Origin: Lacinutrix sp. Bg11-31
Lineage (GTDB): Bacteria; Bacteroidota; Bacteroidia; Flavobacteriales; Flavobacteriaceae
Assembly: GCF_002831665.1 (NCBI RefSeq)
Contig: NZ_CP025118.1
Location: 3,410,001 to 3,474,000, forward strand
Length of the DNA stretch: 64,000 nt
Reading direction: 5' to 3'
A program made the position numbers and the translations under genes. Shown here one piece after another: positions 1-7,040 of the stretch. A model generated the notes under the pieces. That model made no database searches. It was not told the origin of the DNA and saw nothing but the letters and a program-made list of their open reading frames with translations. Numbering within the stretch: position 1 is the stretch's first letter; every line of letters begins with the position of its first letter.

Positions 1-173
1 TCTGATAATCCAATAGTAATAGTTAATATTCTTGAATGTTCAGTATTTAGAATGTGTGCTATAATAGCTTCGTGTCTTGGTACTTTATTTAGTATTTTAC
101 AATACAATCCATTTATAAGCCAAACAGAAGCTAGGATAATGGTAATCATTTTATGTAGTGTTGAACGCTTCAT
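1..173 (-). CDS. DoxX-like membrane protein (5' part only)
   Basis: Reading the minus strand from an ATG at 173 gives 57 codons open to the window edge. The peptide starts MKRSTLHKMI and contains WLINGLYCKIL followed by PRHEAIIAHIL, the pattern of the DoxX-like family (small four-helix membrane proteins): a first helix ending in a glycine/lysine motif, then PRH and a loop before the second helix. The start lies 7 bases after the stop of the methyltransferase gene, so it should be the last visible gene of that operon. The molecular role of the family is poorly defined. The C-terminal part lies outside the window. Confidence 0.6.
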   Translation of the reverse strand, partial: MKRSTLHKMITIILASVWLINGLYCKILNKVPRHEAIIAHILNTEHSRILTITIGLS

Positions 174-180
174 TATTTGT

Positions 181-1056
181 CTATTTTGTGCAACTTATAA
201 TATAATATCCAAAACTCTTCATGTGTAATCCAGATAATAATGCATAAAATGAACCTTTAAGATTATGTAAACTTTCTCTTTTTATAGAATTCAAAGCAAC
301 TATTTTTTTTAAAATAAATCCAACGATTGCAAAAGGGACATGTAATACAGAAGGTGCAACCCTAAAAGAAATATCTTCTATTGTTATGTTTTTAAAACCT
401 GAGCGCTCTAAATCTTTTTTTACATTATTTATTGACCCTAAATTTGTTAAGCTCCAATGGTCGCAAAGTCTACGATGCGAATAGTTTGCACCATAACATA
501 ATTCGCTTTCTTCTTTTTTAAGAAATGCATCTGCTATTACAAAACGTCCTCCAGGTTTTAAAACACGATAAGCCTCTTGCAAAGATTCCTTTTTGTGCCC
601 AGAATGACACAAACTCTCTATTGCTAAAGCAGAATCGAAAGTATTTGTTTGAAACGATGTGTTATTATAATTCTCATTTATAATAGTACCTTTTTTTTCT
701 TTTAATAACGCATTGCCTTTTTTAACTTGAAAACTAGAAAGTGTGACTCCAAATGTAGTTAAGTTCTTGTGTTTTTTTAGAGCATAACGTATAGTGCCAC
801 CAACACCACAACCCAAGTCTATTAAGTTAGATTTATCTTTAGGGATGTTTAAACGGTTTAATACTTGGTTATTCATCTCGTTAAGCATGGTGTTTCTTGC
901 AAACGGATTGTTTTTAAAAGGAACATAATAACCAAAATGCATGTTTAAGTCTTTACTCCAAAACTCATAATCATTGGTTGCACTATCATAGAAATCTATC
1001 ATTTCTATTTTTGTTTGCTCTATTTTTTCTAAGTGATTTAGTGTTATTGCTTTCAT
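181..1056 (-). CDS. class I SAM-dependent methyltransferase
   Basis: The 291-residue protein has a Rossmann-type methyltransferase core. Motif I, LIDLGCGVGGT, lies at about residues 78-88, and a later VLKPGGRFVIADAF stretch matches the post-motif region. The segment around DYEFWSKDLNMHFGYY before motif I resembles small-molecule methyltransferases of the UbiE / tocopherol / cyclopropane-synthase-like group, but the substrate cannot be read from sequence. It follows the small membrane protein gene by 25 bases and precedes the DoxX-like gene by 7, so the three form one transcription unit. A palindrome before the first gene suggests control by the neighbouring GbsR-type regulator. The family call is sure; the specific function is unknown. 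Confidence 0.8.
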   Translation of the reverse strand: MKAITLNHLEKIEQTKIEMIDFYDSATNDYEFWSKDLNMHFGYYVPFKNNPFARNTMLNEMNNQVLNRLNIPKDKSNLIDLGCGVGGTIRYALKKHKNLTTFGVTLSSFQVKKGNALLKEKKGTIINENYNNTSFQTNTFDSALAIESLCHSGHKKESLQEAYRVLKPGGRFVIADAFLKKEESELCYGANYSHRRLCDHWSLTNLGSINNVKKDLERSGFKNITIEDISFRVAPSVLHVPFAIVGFILKKIVALNSIKRESLHNLKGSFYALLSGLHMKSFGYYIISCTK

Positions 1057-1081
1057 GTTGAAAAACTTTAAAATTTTAATA

Positions 1082-1396
1082 TTATTCCGTAGTTATTATG
1101 TTTTGTTGAGGTTCTAGTTTTTGTGTATGAATAATATAAGTTAGAAAACATACTAAAAAAGCAGGTAGTAAAAAGAACCAATCGAAACCACCATTCCATA
1201 TTAAAAAGAAGAAAATTACTAATCCAAAATAAATGTAGATGAGCTTGTTTTTTGGAAATAATAGTATAAATATTATACCAGATAATACCTGTAATCCTCC
1301 TGTAATTGCTATTCCGTAAGGACCAAGTAGTACAAATAGTAAAGCAATAAAGTTTATGATTTTTGTGATTTTTGTGATTTTAAATGATAGTTTCAT
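1082..1396 (-). CDS. small hydrophobic membrane protein of unknown function
   Basis: This 104-residue protein is almost entirely hydrophobic, with about three to four membrane-spanning stretches (roughly residues 13-30, 33-48, 53-68 and 72-91) and a short polar C-terminus. I do not recognise a family. It is the first gene of the unit running to the methyltransferase and the DoxX-like gene. A 26-base palindrome (1413-1438) ends 17 bases before its start codon, where a repressor could block the promoter. Gene order suggests an envelope or lipid-related role, but that is inference. Confidence 0.7.
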   Translation of the reverse strand: MKLSFKITKITKIINFIALLFVLLGPYGIAITGGLQVLSGIIFILLFPKNKLIYIYFGLVIFFFLIWNGGFDWFFLLPAFLVCFLTYIIHTQKLEPQQNIITTE

Positions 1397-1412
1397 GATT
1401 TCTAATTATTTT

Positions 1413-1438
1413 AAACTTTCAGAAAAAATTGAAAGTTT
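1413..1438. promoter_or_regulatory. palindromic operator candidate, copy 1
   Basis: AAACTTTCA, eight bases, TGAAAGTTT: perfect 9-base arms. The site lies between the regulator stop (1452) and the start of the membrane protein gene (1396). The same arms with the same 8-base spacer occur at 1978-2005, upstream of the regulator gene itself. Two copies at both likely promoters of one locus point to a transcription-factor site, most simply for the GbsR-type protein. Confidence 0.6.
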
Positions 1439-1451
1439 TATTTAAATTTTT

Positions 1452-1955
1452 TTATTTGAATAATTTTAGAACAGACTTAGTAATCCAGTTTTGTTTTTGG
1501 TCTACTAATTTGTTAATCATTAAATCCATAGTTTCTGTTAATTCGTGTAAAGCTTTAGTTTGTTTAATTAGTTCTTGTGTTTTTTTAGAGCCATCATCTT
1601 TAATAGATGAGACTTCACTAAGAACTTTAATTACTGGTTTAATTTCGCGTCTACTTCTTTCTTTTGCAATAACTCTTGCTAGTTCTTGCACATCTTTTTC
1701 GGTAGTAAAAAATTCTTTACGTTCTCCAGGAACCAAAGTTTTGGTTACAATTCCCCAATCCATTAACTGTCGTAAATTCATAGATGTATTACCACGAGAA
1801 ATCTTAAGGTCTTCCATGATTTCTTCCATGGATAATGACTCTGTTGAGATAAAAAGCAAAGATTGAATTTGAGCCATAGCCTTGTTTATTCCCCAAAGAG
1901 AGCCTAAACTTCCCCAAGTACTTATAAATTTGTTTTTTGCTTCTTGATATTCCAT
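1452..1955 (-). CDS. GbsR/MarR-type transcriptional regulator
   Basis: The 167-residue winged-helix protein opens with EAKNKFISTWGSLGSLWGIN and MAQIQSLLFIS, the signature start of the GbsR branch of the MarR superfamily, followed by the helix-turn-helix EEIMEDLKISRGNTSMNLRQL and a wing with GERKEFF. The C-terminal third is a charged helical dimerisation region. The conserved N-terminus supports the ATG at 1955. A Bacteroidota -7 box (TATATTTG) lies only 4 bases before this start, so the mRNA may be leaderless. Matching palindromes before this gene and before the downstream operon suggest autoregulation plus control of the operon. The effector is unknown; choline or betaine would be a guess from the family name only. 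Confidence 0.85.
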   Translation of the reverse strand: MEYQEAKNKFISTWGSLGSLWGINKAMAQIQSLLFISTESLSMEEIMEDLKISRGNTSMNLRQLMDWGIVTKTLVPGERKEFFTTEKDVQELARVIAKERSRREIKPVIKVLSEVSSIKDDGSKKTQELIKQTKALHELTETMDLMINKLVDQKQNWITKSVLKLFK

Positions 1956-1959
1956 ACAG

Positions 1960-1967
1960 CAAATATA
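1960..1967 (-). promoter_or_regulatory. -7 promoter box of the GbsR-type gene
   Basis: The minus strand reads TATATTTG, matching the Bacteroidota -7 consensus TAnnTTTG. It ends 4 bases before the ATG, and the palindrome at 1978-2005 covers the -20 to -35 region, an arrangement expected for repression. Confidence 0.5.
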
Positions 1968-1977
1968 TTAAAATTTT

Positions 1978-2005
1978 TAAACTTTCAGTAATTATTGAAA
2001 GTTTA
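1978..2005. promoter_or_regulatory. palindromic operator candidate, copy 2
   Basis: TAAACTTTCA, eight bases, TGAAAGTTTA: perfect 10-base arms with the same core and spacing as the copy at 1413-1438. It overlaps the stop codon of the upstream peptidase gene and sits just upstream of the regulator promoter. A weak terminator role is possible, but the exact sequence conservation between the copies favours an operator. Confidence 0.6.
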
Positions 2006-2782
2006 TTTTATTTGTAAATGGATATGATCATCATGTCTAACCGCTTTACAGCCATGAAATCTTATTTTGGAGTAATTTACTAAACCCAGATTCTTTTTTA
2101 AATAAGGTTCTATAAATATTTTTTGGGTTTTATTTTGAGATAAAAAAGTAAGGATAACTTTTTTTGTATTAATTGCGTCAAAGTCTAAATCATTAATTTC
2201 TCCTAAAGTTAAATATTTAGTAAAGTCGTACTGCCAATAACCTTTTTTAATACAATTGATAGTGTTGTAGTTTTCCTCTATTACGTATATGCCATAACCT
2301 GATAATGCTGGTTTTTTATCTGTTATTTGCCCTTCTTTTGTTTTGTAAATAAAACTAATATCAATCTTTTTTCCATCGTTATGACTTCTGTGAGGAAGTA
2401 GTGAAAATCCGTTGTAGAATGGGAAGTTAGCATCTAAATAAGTAATTTTAATGTTTTCTGTCTTTAATGTTTCAGAAGATTTTATAAGTAACTCCTTTAG
2501 TTCTGGTGTTACATAATTTCTAAAGAATAAAGGATAGAATAAATTTCGTGGTTTTAAATTATCATTTGAAATAGGTAATTGTTCACGCCCAAAGTGTTTT
2601 GATAAAGAAGGCACGATTAGTAAGTTGCAAACTAAATATAGTATTGCAAATACGTATCTCTTTTTCCAGTTTTTGTATTTCCAAATTATTAAAGTTATAA
2701 GCCAAATTAAGCCACCAACTTGCGTAAATACAGTTAGGATTAAAATTAGAAAGACATGAAAAAGTATTCTTAGTAGTTTCAT
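2003..2782 (-). CDS. membrane-anchored LAS-type (M15/M74-like) metallopeptidase candidate
   Basis: The 259-residue protein has two N-terminal membrane segments (about residues 7-34 and 43-58) and an extracytoplasmic domain. That domain carries SHNDGKKID (His134, six residues, Asp141) and, near the end, RHDDHIHLQI (His253-x-His255). His-x6-Asp plus His-x-His is the zinc-binding set of LAS peptidases such as MepA, VanX and D-Ala-D-Ala carboxypeptidases, which cut peptidoglycan peptides. Overall similarity is too low to name a substrate. The start follows the M3 peptidase terminator by about 8 bases. Likely role: cell-wall peptide hydrolysis (inference). Confidence 0.6.
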   Translation of the reverse strand: MKLLRILFHVFLILILTVFTQVGGLIWLITLIIWKYKNWKKRYVFAILYLVCNLLIVPSLSKHFGREQLPISNDNLKPRNLFYPLFFRNYVTPELKELLIKSSETLKTENIKITYLDANFPFYNGFSLLPHRSHNDGKKIDISFIYKTKEGQITDKKPALSGYGIYVIEENYNTINCIKKGYWQYDFTKYLTLGEINDLDFDAINTKKVILTFLSQNKTQKIFIEPYLKKNLGLVNYSKIRFHGCKAVRHDDHIHLQIK

Positions 2783-2784
2783 AA

Positions 2785-2820
2785 AAAAGAAAAGACGTTG
2801 CTTTTTAATTCAACGTCTTT
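2785..2820 (-). terminator. rho-independent terminator of the M3 peptidase gene
   Basis: On the minus strand AAAGACGTTG, a 10-base loop and CAACGTCTTT form a perfect 10-bp stem followed by a T-rich tract (TTTTCTTTTTT). It lies after the M3 peptidase stop and directly before the next start codon. Confidence 0.75.
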
Positions 2821-2858
2821 AATGTGTCTTTTATTTTAAGTTCAAAACTTTAGGGTAA

Positions 2859-4889
2859 TTATTTAATCAATCCTGCACGTTTCAACAATGCTTCAGGTTT
2901 TGGTTCTTGACCTCTAAAACGTTTGTATAAAACCATAGGGTTTTCTGTTCCACCTTGAGATAATACGTTGTCTTTAAATTTAGTGGCAATTTCCTTATTA
3001 AAGATGCCATTTTGTTTAAAGTAATCGAAAGCATCTGCATCTAATACTTCTGCCCATTTGTAACTGTAGTAACCAGAACTGTAACCACCTTGAAAAATGT
3101 GAGCAAAAGCTGTGCTCATACAATTTTCTTTAACATCAGGAAATAAGTTTGTGTCTTTAAAAGCTTCGGTTTCGTAGGCTTTAACATCATTAATTTTTGT
3201 TGGGTTTTTACCATGCCAAGACATGTCTAATAAACCAAAACTAAGTTGTCTTAGCGTTTGCATGCCTTCATGGAAGGTTGCAGATTCTTTAATTTTGTTT
3301 ACCAACTCCATTGGTATTACTTCTCCAGTTTCGTAATGTTTAGCAAACAGCTCTAAAGCTTCTTGCTCGAAACACCAGTTTTCCATTACTTGACTTGGTA
3401 GTTCTACAAAATCCCAAAACACACTTGTTCCAGATAAACTTGGGTAAACGGTGTTGGCAAGCATACCATGTAATGCATGACCAAACTCATGAAATAGCGT
3501 AGTGACCTCGTTAAAAGTTAATAAAGAAGGTTTGCTTTTTGTCGGTTTTGTAAAGTTGCAAACAATAGAAACGTGTGGTCTTTCCTCTTTGCCATCTTTT
3601 ATAAATTGTGGTTTATAACTCGTCATCCAAGCACCATTTCTTTTTCCTTTTCTTGGGAAGAAATCTGCATAGAATATAGAAACTAAGTCTCCATTTTCGT
3701 TAGTTACTTTATAGGTTAATACTTCTTCGTGGTATTTGTCTATATCGTTTATTTCTTCAAATTGTAGCCCGAAAAGTTTTTGAGCCACTATAAAAGCACC
3801 ATCAATAACGTTTTCTAATTTAAAGTATGGTTTTAATTGCTCGTCATCTAAACTGAATAATTTTTGCTTCAGTTTTTCAGAATAGTAAGCAGAATCCCAT
3901 TTTTCTAATCGGTCTATTCCGTCTAAGTCTTTTGCGAAATCTTCAAGATTCTTAAATTCTTTTTCTGCTGCAGGTTTTGCTTTAGCAAGCAAATCGTTTG
4001 AGAAATTTAGTACAGTTTCAGGTGTTTCAGCCATGCGTTCTTCTAAAACAAAATGAGAATGCGTTTTATAACCTAATAAGTTAGCACGCTCAAAACGTAG
4101 ATTGACAATGTCTAATACAATATCTTGGTTGTCTAAAGTATCTCCTTTAAAACCTTTACTTCCGGCTTCCTTAGAAAGTTGTTCTCTAAGTTTTCTACTG
4201 TCTGCATAGGTTAAAAAAGGAATGTAACTTGGGTGATCTAAAGTAATTAACCAACCTTCTTTTTCTTTGCTTTCTGCTAATTGCTTTGCCGCTTCTTTTG
4301 CGCCATCCGGTAAACCAGACAAATCGTCTTCGTTTGTAAGATGTAATTCGTATTTATTAGTTTCGGCTAGAATGTTTTCTCCAAATTGTAATTTTAATTT
4401 GGACAATTTTTTATCTATTTCACGAAGTTTGGTTTTGTCTTCTTCACTTAAATTGGCACCATTTCTAGAAAAGCTTTTGTATTTTTTATCTAATAATGTT
4501 TGTTGCTCTGTAGTTAGGTTTAAACTTTCTTTTATATCGTAAACAACTTTAACGCGTTTAAATAAATGGTCGTTTAAAGTAATGTCGTTTCCAAATTCTG
4601 AAAGTATTGGAGATATTTCTTGAGCTATTTTTTGAATCTCTTCACTAGTCTCAGCAGAATTTAAGTTAAAAAAAATACTTGTAACACGATCTAATTGCTG
4701 ACCAGAAAATTCTAAAGCTTCAATAGTGTTTTTGAAAGTTGGCGTTTCTGTATTTGTAACTATTGTGTCAATTTCTGACTTCGTTTCTTCAATAAGACTT
4801 AAAATTGCTGGCTTATAGTCCTGATTTTCAATTCGAATGAATGGAGCCGAGTTGTATTTCGTCGAAAAAATAGTAGTTAATATGTTCAT
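2859..4889 (-). CDS. M3 family zinc metallopeptidase (oligopeptidase A / dipeptidyl carboxypeptidase type)
   Basis: The 676-residue length and full colinearity fit the thimet-oligopeptidase family M3A. The active-site motif HEFGH is at residues 467-471 (zinc ligands His467 and His471, catalytic Glu468), with a downstream helix carrying the third ligand. The C-terminal signature GGYSSGYYSYKWAEVLDADAF is typical of the family. No signal peptide is visible, so it should act in the cytoplasm, cleaving short peptides from protein turnover or uptake. Families named Dcp and PrlC/OpdA cannot be separated here without a tree. The gene is monocistronic, with its own terminator. Confidence 0.92.
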   Translation of the reverse strand: MNILTTIFSTKYNSAPFIRIENQDYKPAILSLIEETKSEIDTIVTNTETPTFKNTIEALEFSGQQLDRVTSIFFNLNSAETSEEIQKIAQEISPILSEFGNDITLNDHLFKRVKVVYDIKESLNLTTEQQTLLDKKYKSFSRNGANLSEEDKTKLREIDKKLSKLKLQFGENILAETNKYELHLTNEDDLSGLPDGAKEAAKQLAESKEKEGWLITLDHPSYIPFLTYADSRKLREQLSKEAGSKGFKGDTLDNQDIVLDIVNLRFERANLLGYKTHSHFVLEERMAETPETVLNFSNDLLAKAKPAAEKEFKNLEDFAKDLDGIDRLEKWDSAYYSEKLKQKLFSLDDEQLKPYFKLENVIDGAFIVAQKLFGLQFEEINDIDKYHEEVLTYKVTNENGDLVSIFYADFFPRKGKRNGAWMTSYKPQFIKDGKEERPHVSIVCNFTKPTKSKPSLLTFNEVTTLFHEFGHALHGMLANTVYPSLSGTSVFWDFVELPSQVMENWCFEQEALELFAKHYETGEVIPMELVNKIKESATFHEGMQTLRQLSFGLLDMSWHGKNPTKINDVKAYETEAFKDTNLFPDVKENCMSTAFAHIFQGGYSSGYYSYKWAEVLDADAFDYFKQNGIFNKEIATKFKDNVLSQGGTENPMVLYKRFRGQEPKPEALLKRAGLIK

Positions 4890-4957
4890 TTTCAGTAAGA
4901 TGGTTTTTGTTGTTTGTATATTTCGATAGTAAACATGTAAAAAATCGAAATAAGTTA

Positions 4958-5057
4958 TAAATTTGCATCAGATTTTTTCTTGAGAGTTGGTTACTCTCTT
5001 AAAAATTATTGATTAATAGCGATGAAAAGCCTCAGATTTATTTGAGGCTTTTTTTTA
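4958..5057 (+). ncRNA. candidate small RNA 1 with own promoter and terminator
   Basis: In the 386-base gap between the M3 peptidase and purE, a TAAATTTG box (4958-4965) predicts a start near 4970. The following roughly 85 bases contain a hairpin GAGAGT/ACTCTC, a linker with GATTAATAGCGAT (5011-5023), and a strong terminator, AAAAGCCTCA (5025-5034) pairing with TGAGGCTTTT (5043-5052) before a T run. There is no ORF of note. A box, a compact structured body and a terminator with no gene between them is the layout of a small RNA gene. I cannot assign it to a known family. Confidence 0.45.
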
Positions 5058-5110
5058 TGCCTTTTTTATAATAAATGTTATTTCCCACCTCTTTAGTGTT
5101 GTTAATCGTT

Positions 5111-5270
5111 TATTTTTGCCTTTAATCGATTGAGTAAGTATTTTTTTATTTAATTATTAGAATAGTATCTAAATTCAAGAGTTTTGCGATAAGTTTTTTT
5201 GATGTGAATAAAATTCATATATAGAAAGATTAATAGCGATTAAAAGCTCAGGAGACTGGGCTTTTATATT
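5111..5270 (+). ncRNA. candidate small RNA 2, terminal-stem (6S-like) architecture
   Basis: A TATTTTTG box (5111-5118) is followed by TTTAATCG (5121-5128), which is exactly complementary to CGATTAAA (5237-5244), so the 5' and 3' parts of a roughly 145-base RNA could pair. GATTAATAGCGAT recurs at 5228-5240, again just before a terminator-like hairpin (AAAAGCTCAG, GAGA, CTGGGCTTTT). The closing terminal stem recalls 6S RNA, for which Flavobacteria have a divergent form, but I cannot confirm this. The same hairpin could also terminate purE on the minus strand. Confidence 0.35.
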
Positions 5271-5275
5271 TTAAA

Positions 5276-5758
5276 CTATTTAATTTTCTTTGAAGCTGCT
5301 TTTACCTTTAGTTTTAACTCTTCTTTATACATTATAATTTTATCTAAAACACTTTGATCGCTAGAGCCAATTATTTGCGCTGCTAAAATACCGGCATTTT
5401 TAGCGCCATTTAAAGCTACTGTTGCAACAGGTACGCCTCCTGGCATTTGTAAAATAGATAAAATAGAATCCCAACCATCTATAGAGTTTCTGCTTTTTAC
5501 AGGAACACCAATTATTGGTAGAGGTGATAAAGAAGCTACCATTCCAGGTAAATGTGCTGCACCACCAGCTCCAGCAATAATTACATTTATACCGCGAGTG
5601 TGCGCGTTTTTACTGTAATCGAATAATTTTTCTGGTGTTCTGTGTGCCGAAACAATATCTACTTCAACTTCAATGTCAAAACTTTTTAATATATCTATTG
5701 CTTCTTGCATTACTGGAAGGTCGCTATCGCTTCCCATTATTACGCCTACTTTGCTCAT
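5276..5758 (-). CDS. purE: N5-carboxyaminoimidazole ribonucleotide mutase PurE
   Basis: The 160-residue length and the N-terminus VGVIMGSDSDLP, with SAHRTPEKLFDY and AGAGGAAHLPGM, are diagnostic of class I PurE, which converts N5-CAIR to CAIR in de novo purine synthesis. Ser and Asp of GSDSD and the His of SAHRTP are the substrate-binding and catalytic residues of the family. The start is 2 bases after the purK stop, so the two are cotranscribed and probably translationally coupled. The usual octameric cytoplasmic enzyme is expected. Confidence 0.97.
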   Translation of the reverse strand: MSKVGVIMGSDSDLPVMQEAIDILKSFDIEVEVDIVSAHRTPEKLFDYSKNAHTRGINVIIAGAGGAAHLPGMVASLSPLPIIGVPVKSRNSIDGWDSILSILQMPGGVPVATVALNGAKNAGILAAQIIGSSDQSVLDKIIMYKEELKLKVKAASKKIK

Positions 5759-5760
5759 AA

Positions 5761-6915
5761 TTATTTACTTATTACTTTTATAGTCTTCTTAACTTCTTCA
5801 GCAATTTTACGTGCTGTATTTAAATCTTCATTTACAATAGTAACATGTCCCATTTTACGAAACGGTCTCGTCTGTTTTTTACCATAAATATGTGGAGTAA
5901 CACCATCCATTTTCATAATTTCTGAAATGTTTTCATAAATAACATCACCTGTATAACCTTCTGCTCCAACAAGGTTTACCATAATACCTCCAACTTTACT
6001 TTCGGTTTTACCTAAAGGCAGATTTAATATGGCACGAATATGTTGTTCAAATTGCGAAGTGTAACTAGCCTCTATGGTTTGATGTCCAGAATTATGAGGT
6101 CTTGGTGCAACTTCGTTTATTAAAATTTTATCGTCTTGTGTTTGAAACATTTCTACAGCTAATAAACCAACATGGTTAAACGCCTCAGATACTTTTAAAG
6201 CAATGTCTTGCGCTTTCTTCGCTACTTCTGCAGGAATTCTTGCAGGACAAATAACATATTCTACTTGGTTGGCTTCTGGGTGAAATTCCATTTCTACAAC
6301 AGGATATGTTTTTACTTCTCCATCTGGATTTCTAGCGACAATAACTGCTAACTCATTTTTAAAATCGATAAGTTCTTCAGCAATGCATTCGCCTTTTGGT
6401 AAATCTTTTAAATCATCCATTGAACGCACAACTTTTACACCAGTTCCATCGTAACCAAATTGTGCACTTTTCCAAACAAACGGAAATTCTAAACCTCCAT
6501 TTAAAACTGCATCTTCAATTTCTGAAGCGTAAGCAAATCGAGAAAATTCCGAAGTCGGTAGATTCTTATCTAAATAAAACAATTTCTGCTTTGCTTTATT
6601 CTGAATAATTTTCAGGTTTTTAGAACTTGGATATACTTTTACACCTTCTTTTTCTAATTTTTCAAGCGCATCTACATTAACGTTTTCAATCTCGAAAGTT
6701 AAAACATCTACTTGTTTTCCAAAGTTATAAACAGTATTAAAATCCATTAAATCACCCTGAGTGAAAGCGTTACAAGCCATTTTGGAAGGCGCTTCGTTAC
6801 TTGGGTCTAAAACGTACGTTTGGATATCGAATTTTCTGGTATTGTAAAGCATCATTTTACCTAGCTGTCCACCACCAAGAATACCTAATTTAAAATTTGA
6901 AGAGAAATAGTTCAT
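5761..6915 (-). CDS. purK: 5-(carboxyamino)imidazole ribonucleotide synthase PurK
   Basis: ATP-grasp enzyme that makes N5-CAIR from AIR, bicarbonate and ATP, feeding PurE. The protein from the ATG at 6915 has 384 residues, the usual family length, and opens with LGILGGGQLGKMM, the N-terminal dinucleotide-like fold; ATP-grasp elements (NEVAPRPHNSGH) follow near residues 280-295. A longer in-frame start at 7005 would add 30 residues unlike any PurK and would place the start upstream of the predicted promoter (6938-6945), so I reject it. First gene of the purK-purE operon, divergent from hpt-adk. Confidence 0.95.
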   Translation of the reverse strand: MNYFSSNFKLGILGGGQLGKMMLYNTRKFDIQTYVLDPSNEAPSKMACNAFTQGDLMDFNTVYNFGKQVDVLTFEIENVNVDALEKLEKEGVKVYPSSKNLKIIQNKAKQKLFYLDKNLPTSEFSRFAYASEIEDAVLNGGLEFPFVWKSAQFGYDGTGVKVVRSMDDLKDLPKGECIAEELIDFKNELAVIVARNPDGEVKTYPVVEMEFHPEANQVEYVICPARIPAEVAKKAQDIALKVSEAFNHVGLLAVEMFQTQDDKILINEVAPRPHNSGHQTIEASYTSQFEQHIRAILNLPLGKTESKVGGIMVNLVGAEGYTGDVIYENISEIMKMDGVTPHIYGKKQTRPFRKMGHVTIVNEDLNTARKIAEEVKKTIKVISK

Positions 6916-6937
6916 TTTATTGTTGAAATTAGAGATA

Positions 6938-7018
6938 CAAAAATACATTTTATAATATGAAACTGCCCTAAAATGATAATGCAAAAATCGTATTTCGATT
7001 AACAAATACGTATCTTTG
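6938..7018. promoter_or_regulatory. divergent promoters of purK (minus) and hpt-adk (plus)
   Basis: The minus strand carries TATTTTTG at 6945-6938, about 23 bases before the purK start. The plus strand carries TATCTTTG at 7011-7018, 23 bases before the hpt-adk start. Both match TAnnTTTG. The back-to-back placement links de novo purine synthesis with purine salvage; I see no clear palindrome or PurR-like operator between them. Confidence 0.6.
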
Positions 7019-7040
7019 CCACTTTCATAAAACGAATATA

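Noticed and set aside
1429..1866. Plus-strand 145-codon frame opposite the GbsR-type gene
   Set aside because: Antisense shadow of a well-supported gene; low-complexity Ser/Leu composition and no promoter.
6916..7005. N-terminal extension of purK
   Set aside because: It crosses the predicted purK promoter and is unlike any PurK.
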